A stretch of DNA of 64,000 nt from Blastococcus sp. KM273128 (GTDB lineage Bacteria; Actinomycetota; Actinomycetes; Mycobacteriales; Geodermatophilaceae), in the NCBI RefSeq assembly GCF_021698975.1, contig NZ_SSXA01000005.1:18245-82244 (forward strand), given 5' to 3'. Numbering within the stretch: the stretch's first letter is position 1; every line of letters starts with the position of its first letter. Under the pieces are notes generated by a model that was not told the origin of the DNA, did no database searches, and saw only the letters and a list, made by a program, of their open reading frames with translations. A program made the position numbers and the translations under genes. Positions 42,736 through 52,599 of the stretch are shown one piece after another.

Positions 42736-45700
42736 TCCGGCCCGCGCCCGTCCGGGCGCGCGCTCGACGAGCCCCCTCCCCACGTGGGACGGGGGCTCGT
42801 CGCGTTCTGCCCCCACCCCGCCGACCGCGCAGCGGGGTAGCCCTCGGCCGGGTCAGCGACCGGCGCGCACCCGGCCGCGGCCCGTCTCCGCCCGGATCGT
42901 GACGATCCGCCGGATGGCCCGCTCGAGGGCGTAGTCCGCGCTGGCCGCGACCCCCTTGACGTCGGCGTTGAGGTCGGCGGCCACGCCGAGGGCCTGCTGC
43001 AGCCCCTCGATGCTCCAGCCGCGCGCCTGCGCCTGGGCCTTCTTGACCTTCCACGGCGGCATCTTCAGCGTGCGGGCGAGGTCCCCGACGTTGCTGGAGC
43101 TCAGCGAGGCCACCCGCGCGGCGGTGCGGACGCCGTCGGCGATCGCGTCGGCGATGAGCACGTGCGCGACCCCGCGCTCCAGGGCCCAGCGCAGCATCTC
43201 GATGGAGCCGGCGCGGTCCCCGGTCAGCACCCGCTCGGCGACGGTGAACCCGGTGACCTCGGCCTGACCGCGGTGGAACCGGGCGACGTCGTCGGCGTCG
43301 ATGCTGCCGCCGAAGTCGGACACCAGCTGCCCGGCGGCGGCCGAGAGCGACCGCAGGTCGGCGCCGATCGCCTCGACCAGCGCCGTGACCGCGTCGGGGG
43401 TGATCCGGCCACCCAGCTGCCGGACCTCGTTGCGCACGAAGGCGATCCGGTCGCCGACGGAGGAGACCTTGGGGCAATCGTCGACGGCGGCACCGGCGGC
43501 CTTGAACGCCTTGACCAGCGCCTCGTTCCGCTTGCCGCCGGCGTGCACGACGACCAGCGTCAGGTCGGGGTCCGGGTCCCTGGCGTAACCGGTCAGCGCG
43601 TCGGCCAGCGCGGACGCCGCCTCCTGCACCCCGGTGACGACGACGAGCCGGTGACCGCCGAACAGCGAGGGCGCCAGCACGTCGGCCAGCTCGCCCACCG
43701 GCAACCCCATCGCGGCCAGCTCGTGCACCTCGACGTCGGGGTGGCGGGCGAGCACGGCCCGGCGGACGGCCGCGACGGCGCGGGAGCGCAGCAGCTCCTC
43801 CTCGCCGATCACCACCCGCAGGCGCGACGTGGGTTCGACGGCGGCGGCAGGCACCTCCGCATGGTGCCACGCGGCACCGACGGTCCGCGGTGACCGCCCG
43901 GGTCACCGGGAGGGCGTCCGGGAGCGGGCCCGGGAGTGCGGGCGGGGGCGGTGCGGCCTGGCCACCGGCGTCCGTACCGCGGGCGACGACCCCCCAGCCG
44001 CCCGCGGTGCCCACCACCGCGACGTCGCCGTCCCGGTCGGTGCGGTGCACGCGGGCGCCGGCGTCGGCCAGCCGCCCCAGCAGCCGCGGCGCCGGGTGCC
44101 CGTAGCCGTTGCCCGCGCCGACGGAGACGATCGCGGCGCGGGCTCCGGTGGCGGCGAGGAAGGCCGGGTCGACGTCCCCGCTGCCGTGGTGGGGCACCTT
44201 GAGCACGTCGGCCCGCAGGTCGACGCCGCCGCGCAGCAGCGCGACCTCCTCGTCGGCGCCGATGTCACCGGTGAGCAGCAGCCGCAGCCCGCCGGCGGTC
44301 ACCCGGGCGACGAGGGAAAGCCCGTTGGGGTCGGCCGCCGCCGTGGCCCGGAGGGGGTCGGGCGCGAGCACCTCGACCGCGACGCCGGCCACGCCGCGGC
44401 GGTCCCCCGGCACCAGCACCTCCCGGGTGCCGCCGACCTGCCGCACCAGGGCATCGATGACGGGCGTCCGGTCGTCGGCCGGGGAGAGGGTGCCGCTGGC
44501 CACCACGCCCACCGCCCGGCCGCCGAGCGCCCCGGCGAGCCCCCCGACGTGGTCGGCGTCCAGGTGGGAGAGCAGCACGAGGGGCAGCGCATCGATGCCC
44601 AGCCGGTCCAGGCAGCGGTCGATGGGGGCAGGGTCGGGGCCGGCGTCGACGAGCACCCCCTGGCCGTCGCCGAGCGGCAGCACCAGCCCGTCCCCCTGCC
44701 CGACGTCGCAGGCCACGAGCAGCGCACCGGTGGGCGGCCAGCCGTCGAGCCCCTGGCGCAGCGGCCAGCCCACCACCACCAGCCCGACCAGGGCCGCCAG
44801 CGCGAGCGGCCGCGCCCGCGGGAAGCGCCACAGCAGGCACCCGGCGACCAGCAGGAGGACGGCGAGCAGCAGGGCGCCCACCGTGCCCTTCGGCCAGCCG
44901 GCGACGGCGTCCGGCACCGCGGCGGCCCGCTCGGCCACCAGCACGATCCAGCGCACCGGCCACCCGGCGAGCCCGACCAGCGCGTCCCCGGCCGAGGGCA
45001 GCACCAGCCCGGCCGGGGCGGCCAGCAGCCCGAGGACCGTCGCCGCCGGCACGGCCGGTGCCGCCAGCAGGTTCGCCGGCAGCGACACCAGGCTCACCGT
45101 GCCGGTCAGCCCGGCGATCACCGGAGCGGTGGCCAGCCCGGCGGCCGCGCTCACGGCCACGGCGTCGGCGGGCCACGCCGGCCAGCCGTGCCCGCGGAGC
45201 CGCCGCGACCACGGTGGGGCCAGCAGCACGATCGCCGCGGTCGCCACCACCGACAGCGCGAACCCCGGGTCCCGCGCCAGGGCCGGCTCGACCAGCAGCA
45301 GCACGGTCACCGCCGCACCGAGCGCCGGCAACGCGGCCCGCGACCGGCCCGACGCCAGGGCGAGCAGCGCGACCGTGCCCATGGCGGCCGCCCGGAGCAC
45401 GCTCGCGCTCGGCCGGGCCAGCACCACGAAGCCGACCAGCGCCAGCACGCCGACCAGCGCCTGCAGCCGCCGGTCGACCGCCCGGCGCCGCAGCGGCCGG
45501 AGCACCCCGGCGACCACGATCGCCACGTTGGCCCCGGAGACGGCGGTCAGGTGTGCCAGGCCGGCGCGCCGGAACTCCTCCTCCAGCACCGGGTCCATCC
45601 GGCTGGTGTCGCCCACCACCAGCCCCGGCAGGAGGCCACCGGCCCTTCCGTCGAGCACGCGCGCCGAGGCGGCTCCCAGCGAGTGCCGGAGGTCGCCGGC

Positions 45701-46291
45701 CACGCGCTGCACCGCCCCCGGTCCCCCGGCCGCCTCCGGTGGGCCGCGTGCCGACAGCACCGCGACCACGTCGTCGCCGCGCCCGGGCGGCGCGAGGCCC
45801 GCCCGCACCCGCAGGCGCTGGCCGGGGAGCAGCCCGGACCAGCCCTCAGCGGGTGCGAAGACCAGCACGGCGTCGTCCAGCTGGTGCACGGTGCCGCCGT
45901 CTGCGAGCGCCGTGACGTCGGCCTCGAGCAGCACCCTCGGCTGCCCGCCGCGGCCCGCCAGCACAGGCGGGTCGCCGCGCACGGTGAGGACGACCTGCGC
46001 CGTCCCGCCCGCCTCGGCCGCTGCCCGCAGCGGGGAGGCCTCCCGTACCGCTGCCCGCACGGCAGCGGTGCCGGAGCCGACCGCCACCCCGGCCAGCACC
46101 ACGAGGGCGACGGTCGCCGCCGCGGCCCGGGTGCGCGCGAGCGGCACCGCCACGGCCAGCGCGGTACCGGCGACCAGCGCCAGCGTGGACCAGCGCAGGT
46201 GCGCTGCCACCAGCCCCGTCGCCCACACCGCGGCCGCGAGCGGCCAGAGCCGCAGGTCCAGCACCCGCGGGCGCCCGGGCGCGCGGCTCAC
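42719..46291 (-). CDS. comEC: ComEC/Rec2 DNA-uptake channel, frame open through holA
   Basis: ComEC carries single-stranded DNA across the membrane. The conserved part is about 770 residues: an N-terminal membrane/OB region, the Competence channel domain ([36 protein letters not shown]) and a metallo-beta-lactamase-like domain from about 523 ([34 protein letters not shown]). The GTG at 46291 overlaps the comEA stop. The frame has no stop after the conserved end near 43970 and stays open to 42719, giving 1190 codons and overlapping all of holA in another frame. A single-base shift around 43900 would give a normal stop; the tail is probably not functional protein. Confidence 0.88.
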   Translation of the reverse strand: MSRAPGRPRVLDLRLWPLAAAVWATGLVAAHLRWSTLALVAGTALAVAVPLARTRAAAATVALVVLAGVAVGSGTAAVRAAVREASPLRAAAEAGGTAQVVLTVRGDPPVLAGRGGQPRVLLEADVTALADGGTVHQLDDAVLVFAPAEGWSGLLPGQRLRVRAGLAPPGRGDDVVAVLSARGPPEAAGGPGAVQRVAGDLRHSLGAASARVLDGRAGGLLPGLVVGDTSRMDPVLEEEFRRAGLAHLTAVSGANVAIVVAGVLRPLRRRAVDRRLQALVGVLALVGFVVLARPSASVLRAAAMGTVALLALASGRSRAALPALGAAVTVLLLVEPALARDPGFALSVVATAAIVLLAPPWSRRLRGHGWPAWPADAVAVSAAAGLATAPVIAGLTGTVSLVSLPANLLAAPAVPAATVLGLLAAPAGLVLPSAGDALVGLAGWPVRWIVLVAERAAAVPDAVAGWPKGTVGALLLAVLLLVAGCLLWRFPRARPLALAALVGLVVVGWPLRQGLDGWPPTGALLVACDVGQGDGLVLPLGDGQGVLVDAGPDPAPIDRCLDRLGIDALPLVLLSHLDADHVGGLAGALGGRAVGVVASGTLSPADDRTPVIDALVRQVGGTREVLVPGDRRGVAGVAVEVLAPDPLRATAAADPNGLSLVARVTAGGLRLLLTGDIGADEEVALLRGGVDLRADVLKVPHHGSGDVDPAFLAATGARAAIVSVGAGNGYGHPAPRLLGRLADAGARVHRTDRDGDVAVVGTAGGWGVVARGTDAGGQAAPPPPALPGPLPDALPVTRAVTADRRCRVAPCGGACRRRRTHVAPAGGDRRGGAAALPRRRGRPPGRARPPPRRRGARAGRDGVAGGRAGRRAGALAVRRSPARRRHRGAGGGVRAGRRADRLRQGPGPRPDAGRRARRRQAERGAGQGVQGRRCRRRRLPQGLLRRRPDRLRAQRGPAAGWPDHPRRGHGAGRGDRRRPAVALGRRRAAGVRLRRQHRRRRRRPVPPRSGRGHRVHRRRAGADRGPRRLHRDAALGPGARGRARAHRRRDRRRRPHRRAGGLAELQQRRGPRPHAEDAAVEGQEGPGAGARLEHRGAAAGPRRGRRPQRRRQGGRGQRGLRPRAGHPADRHDPGGDGPRPGARRSLTRPRATPLRGRRGGGRTRRAPVPRGEGARRARARTGAGRIRDRR
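42765..42802. terminator. Bidirectional terminator between rpsT and holA
   Basis: CGACGAGCCCCC pairs perfectly with GGGGGCTCGTCG around a 14-nt loop, between convergent genes. Confidence 0.85.
42853..43854 (-). CDS. holA: DNA polymerase III subunit delta
   Basis: HolA is the clamp-loader subunit that opens the beta clamp. The 333-residue protein starts [20 protein letters not shown] and shows the delta pattern [40 protein letters not shown] and [20 protein letters not shown]. Location next to comEC and opposite rpsT is standard. The start codon (43854) lies inside the unusually extended comEC frame. A CACCAT hexamer 6 nt upstream and GGAG next to the GTG are both weak signals. Confidence 0.94.
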   Translation of the reverse strand: MPAAAVEPTSRLRVVIGEEELLRSRAVAAVRRAVLARHPDVEVHELAAMGLPVGELADVLAPSLFGGHRLVVVTGVQEAASALADALTGYARDPDPDLTLVVVHAGGKRNEALVKAFKAAGAAVDDCPKVSSVGDRIAFVRNEVRQLGGRITPDAVTALVEAIGADLRSLSAAAGQLVSDFGGSIDADDVARFHRGQAEVTGFTVAERVLTGDRAGSIEMLRWALERGVAHVLIADAIADGVRTAARVASLSSSNVGDLARTLKMPPWKVKKAQAQARGWSIEGLQQALGVAADLNADVKGVAASADYALERAIRRIVTIRAETGRGRVRAGR

Positions 46292-47148
46292 ACCCGCACC
46301 AGGTCGGCGAGCTCCGCGGCCTTGGCCGGGCCGATGCCCGGCACCTGGTCCAGCTCCTCGACGCTGCCGAAGCCGCCGGCGCGGGTGCGGTGGTCGACGA
46401 TCCGCTGCGCGAGCACCGGGCCGATGCCCGGGAGGGCGTCGAGCTCGGCGACCCCCGCGGTGTTCAGGTCCAGCCGCCCTCCGGCACCCGCCGCGCCGGG
46501 TGCGGCCACGGGGGGCGCTCCGGCAGGCGCCGCCCCGGGGACCCCGACCGCGACCTGCTGCCCGTCGGAGAGCGGCGCGGCGAGGTTCACCGAGGCCGGG
46601 TCGGCGTCGGGCAGCAGCCCGCCGGCGGCCGCGACGGCGTCGGCGACCCGCGCACCGGCGGGCAGCGTCACCAGCCCGGGCCGCGCCACCTGGCCGACCA
46701 CGGCGACCACCACCGGCGCGGACGTGGCGGCCGGTTCCGCGGTGGTCGCCGCCTCCCCCACCGGCCCGCCGGGCGCGGCGCTGCTCGGGGCGGACGGCAC
46801 CGGCGTGGGCGCGGCCGCCGGCTCGACCTGCGGGCGCTGCACCCACGTCCAGGCCAGCAGGAGCAGCACCGCCACGGCGGCGGCCGTCCAGACGGCCCGG
46901 CTGCCACCGCGGCCGGCGTCCCAGCGCGGCGCCGTCCCGGGCGCGCGGTGCCGCCCACCGCCGGCCGGACGCGGCTCCGCGACGGGTGGCGCGACGGGCA
47001 CGGTGATCCGGTCGTCCGCCGGCCATCCGGGCCCGTCCTCGTCGTCGGGCAGCCAGCCGCCCCCGGCCGGCCGGGGCTCGGCCAGGACGGCGCGCAGCCG
47101 GGCGCGGATGACGTCGGCGTCGTCGTCGCGGCGGGCAAGGAGGCGCAC
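46288..47148 (-). CDS. comEA: ComEA-type DNA-binding competence protein
   Basis: The 286-residue protein has a long polar cytoplasmic N-terminus (about 1-85), one membrane helix (AVWTAAAVAVLLLLAWTWV), a SLBB-type domain (VVAVVGQVARPGLVTLPAGA, VNLAAPLSDGQQVAVG) and a C-terminal helix-hairpin-helix pair (LDLNTAGVAELDALPGIGPV, FGSVEELDQVPGIGPAKAAE) that binds DNA outside the membrane for ComEC. The GTG at 47148 is preceded by TAGCGT at 7 nt, so it is probably leaderless. Its stop overlaps the comEC start. Confidence 0.94.
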   Translation of the reverse strand: MRLLARRDDDADVIRARLRAVLAEPRPAGGGWLPDDEDGPGWPADDRITVPVAPPVAEPRPAGGGRHRAPGTAPRWDAGRGGSRAVWTAAAVAVLLLLAWTWVQRPQVEPAAAPTPVPSAPSSAAPGGPVGEAATTAEPAATSAPVVVAVVGQVARPGLVTLPAGARVADAVAAAGGLLPDADPASVNLAAPLSDGQQVAVGVPGAAPAGAPPVAAPGAAGAGGRLDLNTAGVAELDALPGIGPVLAQRIVDHRTRAGGFGSVEELDQVPGIGPAKAAELADLVRV

Positions 47149-47155
47149 CCCGGCG

Positions 47156-47161
47156 ACGCTA
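47156..47161 (-). promoter_or_regulatory. Candidate -10 for leaderless comEA
   Basis: TAGCGT on the minus strand ends 7 nt before GTG 47148. Confidence 0.45.
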
Positions 47162-47285
47162 GGGAGCCCGGCCCCCGCCGCAGCCGGTCACGGCGGACCT
47201 GTGGAGGAGCACCCCGGCTGTGGACGACCGCGCGCCCGATCCGCGGGGCTCGCGGCAGCCTGTGCCGGTGCAGCCCCGCCCGCGG

Positions 47286-48164
47286 TCAGCCCGCGCCCTC
47301 GTCCGCGTCGCCGTCGTCCGCTCCCGTGCAGAGCACGACCCCGACCGCGCCGGGCCCCACGTGCGCACCGATCGCGGCACCGAGCTCGCTCACGTGCAGG
47401 TCCCGCAGGCCCGGGACGCGCGCCCGCAGCTCGGTCACCAGCCGGTCGGCGCGCTCGGCCGCCGCCAGGTGGTGCACCGCCAGCGACACCTCTCGCTCGC
47501 CGGCGTGCTCCACGACGTGCTGCACCAGGCGGGCCATCGCCCGCGCCGAGGTGCGCACCTTCTCCAGCGGCACGACCCGCCCGTCGACCACGTGCAGCAC
47601 CGGCTTGACCGCCAGCGCCGAGCCGAGGACGGCGGCCGCCGAGCCGATCCGCCCACCGCGGCGCAGGTGCTCCAACGTGTCCACCACGAACAGCGTGCGG
47701 GTGCGGGCGGCGGTCTCGCGGGCGACGCGGGCCACGGTGTCCCCGTCCGCGCCGGCGGCGGCCGCGCGCGCCGCCTCGAGCACGGCGAACCCGGTGCCCA
47801 TCGCCGCCGAGCGGGAGTCGACGACGGAGACGACGTGCTCCCCCACCTGCGAGGCGGCGACACGGGCGGCGTCCCAGGTGCCGGAGAGCTCCGCGGACAG
47901 GTGCACCGAGACGACGCGGTCGGCACCCGCGTCCAGCGCGGCCCGGTAGGCGGCGACGAAGTCCCCGGGCGTGGGCCGCGACGTCGACACCCGCTGGCCG
48001 CGGGTCATCAGCGCCCGCGCCACGTCCTCGGAGCTGACGTCCTCGCCCTCGCGCCCCGACCGGCCGGCCAGGACGACGTAGAGGGAGACGACCCGGATGC
48101 CCAGCTCGTCGGCGAGCTCGCGCGGCAGGTAGGCCGCCGAATCGGTGAGGACGGCGACGGGCAC
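47286..48164 (-). CDS. DegV family fatty-acid-binding protein
   Basis: DegV/FakB proteins present bound fatty acids to a kinase. The 292-residue protein has VAVLTDSAAYLPRELADELG, the head-group site TSRPTPGDFVAAYRAALDAG, SVHLSAELSGTWDAARVAA and LEHLRRGGRIGSAAAVLGSA. The GTG at 48164 follows a TAGCCT hexamer at 6 nt. It sits between comEA and the phosphatase gene in the conserved actinobacterial order. The acidic C-terminus is not conserved. Confidence 0.93.
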   Translation of the reverse strand: MPVAVLTDSAAYLPRELADELGIRVVSLYVVLAGRSGREGEDVSSEDVARALMTRGQRVSTSRPTPGDFVAAYRAALDAGADRVVSVHLSAELSGTWDAARVAASQVGEHVVSVVDSRSAAMGTGFAVLEAARAAAAGADGDTVARVARETAARTRTLFVVDTLEHLRRGGRIGSAAAVLGSALAVKPVLHVVDGRVVPLEKVRTSARAMARLVQHVVEHAGEREVSLAVHHLAAAERADRLVTELRARVPGLRDLHVSELGAAIGAHVGPGAVGVVLCTGADDGDADEGAG

Positions 48165-48170
48165 CAGGCG

Positions 48171-48176
48171 AGGCTA
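48171..48176 (-). promoter_or_regulatory. Candidate -10 for leaderless degV-type gene
   Basis: TAGCCT on the minus strand ends 6 nt before GTG 48164. Confidence 0.4.
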
Positions 48177-48218
48177 ACCGCCCCCGTGCCGGCCGCTCGG
48201 GCGTGGTGCCACCACCGG

Positions 48219-48980
48219 TCAGCCGACGGCGTCGGCGTCCTGGGCCGGACCGTCGCCCGGACGGTCGCCGGCTGCGCCCGGTGCCCCCTGCTCGGGGTCG
48301 GCCCGGAGCCGTTCCGGCCGGGGTGCGGTGAGCCCCTCGGGCAGCGGACCGGCCGACACGTTGTGCCGCAACAGCCGCCACCGGCCGCTCTGCCGGGCCA
48401 GCTCGCTCCACGCGCAGTTGCCCAGCGGCCCGAAGACCCGGCGGTGGTCGGGCCCCAGCTCCAGCAGCGTCTCGATCATCCGGCCGCTCGTGCCCCCGTG
48501 GGTCACCACCACGGCGACGTCGGCCGGCGGCAGGTCGGCGAGCGCGGCGAGCACCCGGGCGGCGACCGCCGGGGCCTCCTCGCCGCCACGGCCGCGCACC
48601 GGTCGCCCGGCCAGCCAGTCCGCGTACTGCTCGGGGTACCGGTCGGCCACCTCGTCCCGGGTCAGCCCCTCCCAGGTGCCCATGCCGTGCTCGCGGAGCC
48701 GGGGGTCCAGCTGCAGCGGCACGCCCAGCAGCGAGGTCAGGGCGCGGGCGGTGTCCGCAGCGCGGTCCAGGTCGCTGGCGACCACCGCGGTGGAGCGGTT
48801 CCCGAGCCCGGCGGCGGCCACGAGGTGCGGCGCGGCGTGGGCCGCCTGCGCGCGCCCGACCTCGTCCAGCGGCGGGTCGAGCTGCCCCTGGAACCGGCCG
48901 GCCGCGTTCCACCCGGTCCGCCCGTGCCGCCAGACGACCAGGCGGGCCACCGGCAGCTCGGGCAGGGCCGCTGCCGTCAC
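48219..48980 (-). CDS. Histidine phosphatase family protein (GpgP-like)
   Basis: The 253-residue protein has the RHG motif (LVVWRHGRTGWN), ASDLDRAADTARALTSLLGV, LREHGMGTWEGLTRDEVADR and the second His in VVVTHGGTSGRMIE. In mycobacteria the gene after rsfS encodes glucosyl-3-phosphoglycerate phosphatase, which makes glucosylglycerate for polymethyl-glucose lipopolysaccharide; that function is likely by position. It starts GTGA over the rsfS stop. The C-terminal 40 residues are disordered. Confidence 0.9.
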   Translation of the reverse strand: MTAAALPELPVARLVVWRHGRTGWNAAGRFQGQLDPPLDEVGRAQAAHAAPHLVAAAGLGNRSTAVVASDLDRAADTARALTSLLGVPLQLDPRLREHGMGTWEGLTRDEVADRYPEQYADWLAGRPVRGRGGEEAPAVAARVLAALADLPPADVAVVVTHGGTSGRMIETLLELGPDHRRVFGPLGNCAWSELARQSGRWRLLRHNVSAGPLPEGLTAPRPERLRADPEQGAPGAAGDRPGDGPAQDADAVG

Positions 48981-49408
48981 TGGCCGGCCGTCTCCGTGAC
49001 CGACGCCGACCCGGGGTCCGCCGCACCGCCCGTGCCCTCCGCGGGCCGGTCCGCGTCGGTGAACGGGATGGTGGGGCAGTCCTTCCAGAGCCGCTCGAGG
49101 GCGTAGTAGGCCCGCTCCTCGGCGTGCTGGACGTGCACCACGACGTCGACGAAGTCCAGCAGCACCCAGCGGGCCTCGGCCACGCCCTCGCGGCGCACCG
49201 GCTTCACGCCGTGCTCCCGGAGCCGCTCCTCGACCTCGTCGACGATCGCCTGGACCTGCCGCTCGTTCGGGGCCGACGCGAGGACGAAGGCGTCGGTGAT
49301 GGCGAGCCGCTCGCTGACGTCGACGATGGTGACGTCGGTGGCCAGCTTGTCCGCGGCGGCCTGGGCGGCGCGCAGCGCGGTCTCCCGGGCCTCGGGCGAG
49401 GCGGTCAT
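48977..49408 (-). CDS. rsfS: Ribosomal silencing factor RsfS
   Basis: RsfS binds L14 on the 50S subunit and blocks subunit joining in starvation. The 143-residue protein contains [60 protein letters not shown] and [12 protein letters not shown]. Its start overlaps the nadD stop by 4 bp. The C-terminus after PFTDADR is low-complexity. Confidence 0.96.
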   Translation of the reverse strand: MTASPEARETALRAAQAAADKLATDVTIVDVSERLAITDAFVLASAPNERQVQAIVDEVEERLREHGVKPVRREGVAEARWVLLDFVDVVVHVQHAEERAYYALERLWKDCPTIPFTDADRPAEGTGGAADPGSASVTETAGQ

Positions 49409-50148
49409 TCGGGCACCTCCTGGAGGTGGGACGTCGTCGGTGGGGGGCGCTCGCCGGAGGGGTCGGGGCTGGTCCCCGGCCCGGCCGGCGGGCGGTCGTA
49501 GGTGGGGCGCTCATCCGCCGGGCGGCCGTCGCGGACGGGACCGGCGGCCGGCCTGCGCGCGGTACCCCGGTAGAGGCCGCGCTTCTCGATGTACTGGACG
49601 ACGCCGTCGGGCACGAGGTACCAGACCGGCATCCCGCGGCCCACCCGCTCCCGGCAGTCGCTGGAGCTGATCGCGAGCGCGGGGATCTCCACGAGGCTGA
49701 CCCCGCCCTCGGGCAGGTGGCTGTTCTCCAGCGTGTACCCCGGCCGCGTGACCCCGATGAAGTGGGCCAGCTCGAAGCACCGGGCGCCGTCCCGCCAGGT
49801 CATGATCTGGGCGAGGGCGTCGGCACCGGTGATGAAGAACAGCTCGTCCCCGGTGCGCTGGGCCTGGAGGTCGGTGAGCGTGTCGTAGGTGTACGTGGGG
49901 CCGCCCCGGTCGATGTCGACCCGGCTCACGGAGAACCGCGGGTTGGACGCGGTCGCGATGACGGTCATGAGGTAGCGGTCCTCGGCGGGGCTGACGTCCC
50001 GGTCGCTCTTCTGCCACGGCTCGCCGGTGGGGACGAAGACGACCTCGTCGAGCCCGAAGAGGCCGGCCACCTCGCTCGCGGCGACGAGGTGCCCGTGGTG
50101 GATGGGGTCGAAGGTCCCACCCATCACGCCGACTCGTCGTCCCGCCAC
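49405..50148 (-). CDS. nadD: Nicotinate-nucleotide adenylyltransferase
   Basis: NadD adenylates NaMN in NAD biosynthesis. The 247-residue protein has [20 protein letters not shown] with the HxGH nucleotidyl-transfer motif, [37 protein letters not shown] and the C-terminal [11 protein letters not shown] Pro-rich tail of about 45 residues follows the usual end. The GTG at 50148 lies 6 nt after a TACGCT hexamer. rsfS and the phosphatase gene follow with 4-bp overlaps. Confidence 0.95.
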   Translation of the reverse strand: MAGRRVGVMGGTFDPIHHGHLVAASEVAGLFGLDEVVFVPTGEPWQKSDRDVSPAEDRYLMTVIATASNPRFSVSRVDIDRGGPTYTYDTLTDLQAQRTGDELFFITGADALAQIMTWRDGARCFELAHFIGVTRPGYTLENSHLPEGGVSLVEIPALAISSSDCRERVGRGMPVWYLVPDGVVQYIEKRGLYRGTARRPAAGPVRDGRPADERPTYDRPPAGPGTSPDPSGERPPPTTSHLQEVPE

Positions 50149-50154
50149 CGACCG

Positions 50155-50160
50155 AGCGTA
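50155..50160 (-). promoter_or_regulatory. Candidate -10 for leaderless nadD
   Basis: TACGCT on the minus strand ends 6 nt before GTG 50148. Confidence 0.45.
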
Positions 50161-50208
50161 TCCGGGCGGCACGACGCGGCGCCGCGAGGACCGGTGACGT
50201 GCTGGGAC

Positions 50209-50264
50209 GGCCCCTCCGCAGGGGCCCGCCACGGGCGTGCGAGTGGTGGGGGGCGGAGGGGTCC
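50209..50264 (-). repeat. 56-bp hairpin repeat, copy 4
   Basis: On the minus strand GGACCCCTCCGC pairs with GCGGAGGGGCC, with the same extra base after GG as the other copies. The interior (CCCCCCACCACTCGC ... GGCGGGCCCCT) aligns with copy 3 at 9622, while the outer arm differs on both sides and remains complementary. It lies between the VWA gene and nadD. Confidence 0.75.
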
Positions 50265-50267
50265 TCT

Positions 50268-51689
50268 TCAGAGGGTCGTGACGAAGTCGGCCAGCTGGGC
50301 GGCGTTGCGGCACTCGACCATGTCGATCACCTCGCCGTACCGCTCCGCCGCGGAGTCGCCGCTCCCCCACAGCCGGCGTGGCTCGGGGTTCAGCCAGTGC
50401 GCCGAGCGGGCCTTGCCCACGAGCCCGGCCAGCACCGGCACCCCGGGCTGCCGGTAGTTGGTGCGCCCGTCGCCGAGCACCAGCAGCGACGTCTTCGGCC
50501 CGACCGCCGAGGCCCAGCGGTCGGCGAACACCTCGAAGGCGGTGCCGTAGTCGCTGTGCCCGTCGAAGCCCACCACCTGCGCCTCGCGGCCCATCCGCGC
50601 GATCGCGTCGGCGACGTCGACCCCCGGGGTGAAGAAGCGGGTGACCTCGTCGGTGGAGTCGACGAAGGCGAACGCCCGGACGCCGGTGAAGTGCTCCCGC
50701 AGCGCCTGGGTGAGCATCAGCGTGAAGTGGCTGAACCCGGCCACCGAGCCGCTGACGTCGCAGAGCACGACCAGCTCCGGCTTGTGCACCTTGCGCGGCC
50801 GGTGGTGGGTGACGACGGGGACCCCGCCGGTGCCCAGCGACGCGCGGACGGTCTTGCGGAAGTCCAGCCGGCCCTCCCGCCCCAGCCGCCGGCGGGCGGA
50901 CAGCCGGACGGCGAGCCGGCGGGCCAGCGGGGCCACCGACCGCCGCAGCTCGGCGAGGTCGGCGGACTGGGCGCGCAGGAAGTCGACCTGGTCGGCGAGC
51001 GGGCGGACGGCGTTCTTCGCCACCCGGTCGCGCCCCTTCTCCGCGGCCGTGCGCCGGCGCACCTCGGCCTCGACCGCCGTCCGGAAGGCCGCCAGCCGGT
51101 CGCGCACCGTCTGCCGGGCCACCTGCTCGGCCAGCCCCCCGCGCTCCGCGTCGCCGAGCAGCCCGGCGAGCAGCTGCGCGACGAGCGTGTCCGGCGAGAG
51201 GGCCCGCATCACGCGGTAGCTGAAGTAGGACTGCCCCGAGGGCGTCGGCTGCCCCTGGCCCAGCTGGTCGACGGCGTCCCGCGCGAACCGGCGCAGCGCC
51301 TCGGGGTCGCCGTCGGTCAGCAGCTCCAGCAGCTGCGCGCGCATCAGCTCGGCCAGCGCGGCGTCGTCGGGCACGTCGAGGGTGGGCTGCCCGGCCTCCC
51401 CCGCCTCGTCGTCGCCGTCGTCGGGCGCCGGGCGGTCGCCCAGCGGCCACCAGAGGTCGAACAGGACGTCGTACGTCGGGCGCTGGGCCGCACGCTGGAG
51501 CAGCACCGCGGCCAGCCCGTGGCGCAGCTGCTCGCGGTCGAGCAGGTCGACGGCGGTGAGGATCTCCGCGGCGTCGACGGCCTGGCTGATCCCGACCGGG
51601 ATGCCGGCCTCGCGCACCGCCCGCACGAACCCGTCCAGGTGCCCGGCGAGCCCGCCGGGCTCCCGGACCGGCGCGTGCGGCTGCTCCAT
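50268..51689 (-). CDS. VWA-domain protein of the CoxE type
   Basis: The 473-residue protein has a helical N-terminal part ([40 protein letters not shown]) and a C-terminal VWA domain with a MIDAS-like motif ([42 protein letters not shown]). CoxE-like VWA proteins act with MoxR ATPases to mature metallo-enzymes or complexes. Its start overlaps the MoxR stop by one base (TGATG). No oxidase or dehydrogenase target lies nearby. Confidence 0.9.
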   Translation of the reverse strand: MEQPHAPVREPGGLAGHLDGFVRAVREAGIPVGISQAVDAAEILTAVDLLDREQLRHGLAAVLLQRAAQRPTYDVLFDLWWPLGDRPAPDDGDDEAGEAGQPTLDVPDDAALAELMRAQLLELLTDGDPEALRRFARDAVDQLGQGQPTPSGQSYFSYRVMRALSPDTLVAQLLAGLLGDAERGGLAEQVARQTVRDRLAAFRTAVEAEVRRRTAAEKGRDRVAKNAVRPLADQVDFLRAQSADLAELRRSVAPLARRLAVRLSARRRLGREGRLDFRKTVRASLGTGGVPVVTHHRPRKVHKPELVVLCDVSGSVAGFSHFTLMLTQALREHFTGVRAFAFVDSTDEVTRFFTPGVDVADAIARMGREAQVVGFDGHSDYGTAFEVFADRWASAVGPKTSLLVLGDGRTNYRQPGVPVLAGLVGKARSAHWLNPEPRRLWGSGDSAAERYGEVIDMVECRNAAQLADFVTTL

Positions 51690-52576
51690 CAGTTCAGCCG
51701 CAGCTCGGCCGCTGCCCGGGTCTGGTCGCTGGCGTGCTTGAGCACCACGCCCAGCGTCGCGGACATCGCCGGCTCGTCGAGGGTGTCCAGCCCCAGCTCC
51801 AGCAGGGTCTGCGCCCAGTCGAGGGTCTCCGAGATCGACGGCGACTTCTTCAGCTCCAGCCCGCGCAGCGCCCGCACCGTCGCGACCAGCTGGTCGGCCA
51901 GCCCCGAGGCGAGGTCGGGCACGCGGGAGAGCACGATCTCCCGCTCCCGCTCGGCGGACGGGTAGTCCAGCGCCAGGTACAGGCAGCGCCGCTTGAGCGC
52001 CTCGGAGAGCTCGCGGGTGGCGTTCGAGGTGAGGACGACGGTCGGCCGGCGGGTCGCGGTGACCGTGCCCAGCTCGGGGATGGTGACCTGGAAGTCGCTG
52101 AGCACCTCGAGCAGCAGGCCCTCCACCTCGACGTCGGCCTTGTCCGTCTCGTCGATGAGCAGCACGGTGGGCTCGGTGCGGCGGATGGCGGTCAGCAGCG
52201 GGCGGGCGAGCAGGAACTCCTCGCCGAAGATGTCGTCGTGGACGGTGTCCCAGTCCGCGCCACCCTCGGCCTGGGATGCCTGGATGCGCAGCAGCTGCTT
52301 CTTGTAGTTCCACTCGTACAGCGCCCGGGCCTCGTCCAGGCCCTCGTAGCACTGCAGCCGGATGAGCTCGGACCCGGTGGCGGCGGCCAGCGCCTTGGCC
52401 AGCTCCGTCTTGCCCGTGCCCGCCGGCCCCTCCACCAGCAGCGGCTTGCCCAGCCGGTCGGCGAGGAAGACCGTCGTCGCGATCTGCGCGTCGGGCAGGT
52501 AGCCGGCGGTGGACAGCCGCTTGCTGACGTCCGCGACCGAGGAGAAGTGCGGGGACTGCGACGGCGGGCGGGGCAT
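51689..52576 (-). CDS. MoxR-family AAA+ ATPase
   Basis: The 295-residue ATPase has Walker [16 protein letters not shown], Walker [13 protein letters not shown], sensor 1 [20 protein letters not shown] (with Arg finger) and the MoxR-type insert [18 protein letters not shown] precedes the ATG by 5 nt. It forms a two-gene unit with the VWA gene, the classic MoxR-VWA chaperone pair used in complex assembly. It follows proA with 23 bp between. Confidence 0.94.
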   Translation of the reverse strand: MPRPPSQSPHFSSVADVSKRLSTAGYLPDAQIATTVFLADRLGKPLLVEGPAGTGKTELAKALAAATGSELIRLQCYEGLDEARALYEWNYKKQLLRIQASQAEGGADWDTVHDDIFGEEFLLARPLLTAIRRTEPTVLLIDETDKADVEVEGLLLEVLSDFQVTIPELGTVTATRRPTVVLTSNATRELSEALKRRCLYLALDYPSAEREREIVLSRVPDLASGLADQLVATVRALRGLELKKSPSISETLDWAQTLLELGLDTLDEPAMSATLGVVLKHASDQTRAAAELRLN

Positions 52577-52599
52577 GCGGCTCCTCGGGAGGGGCGGGG

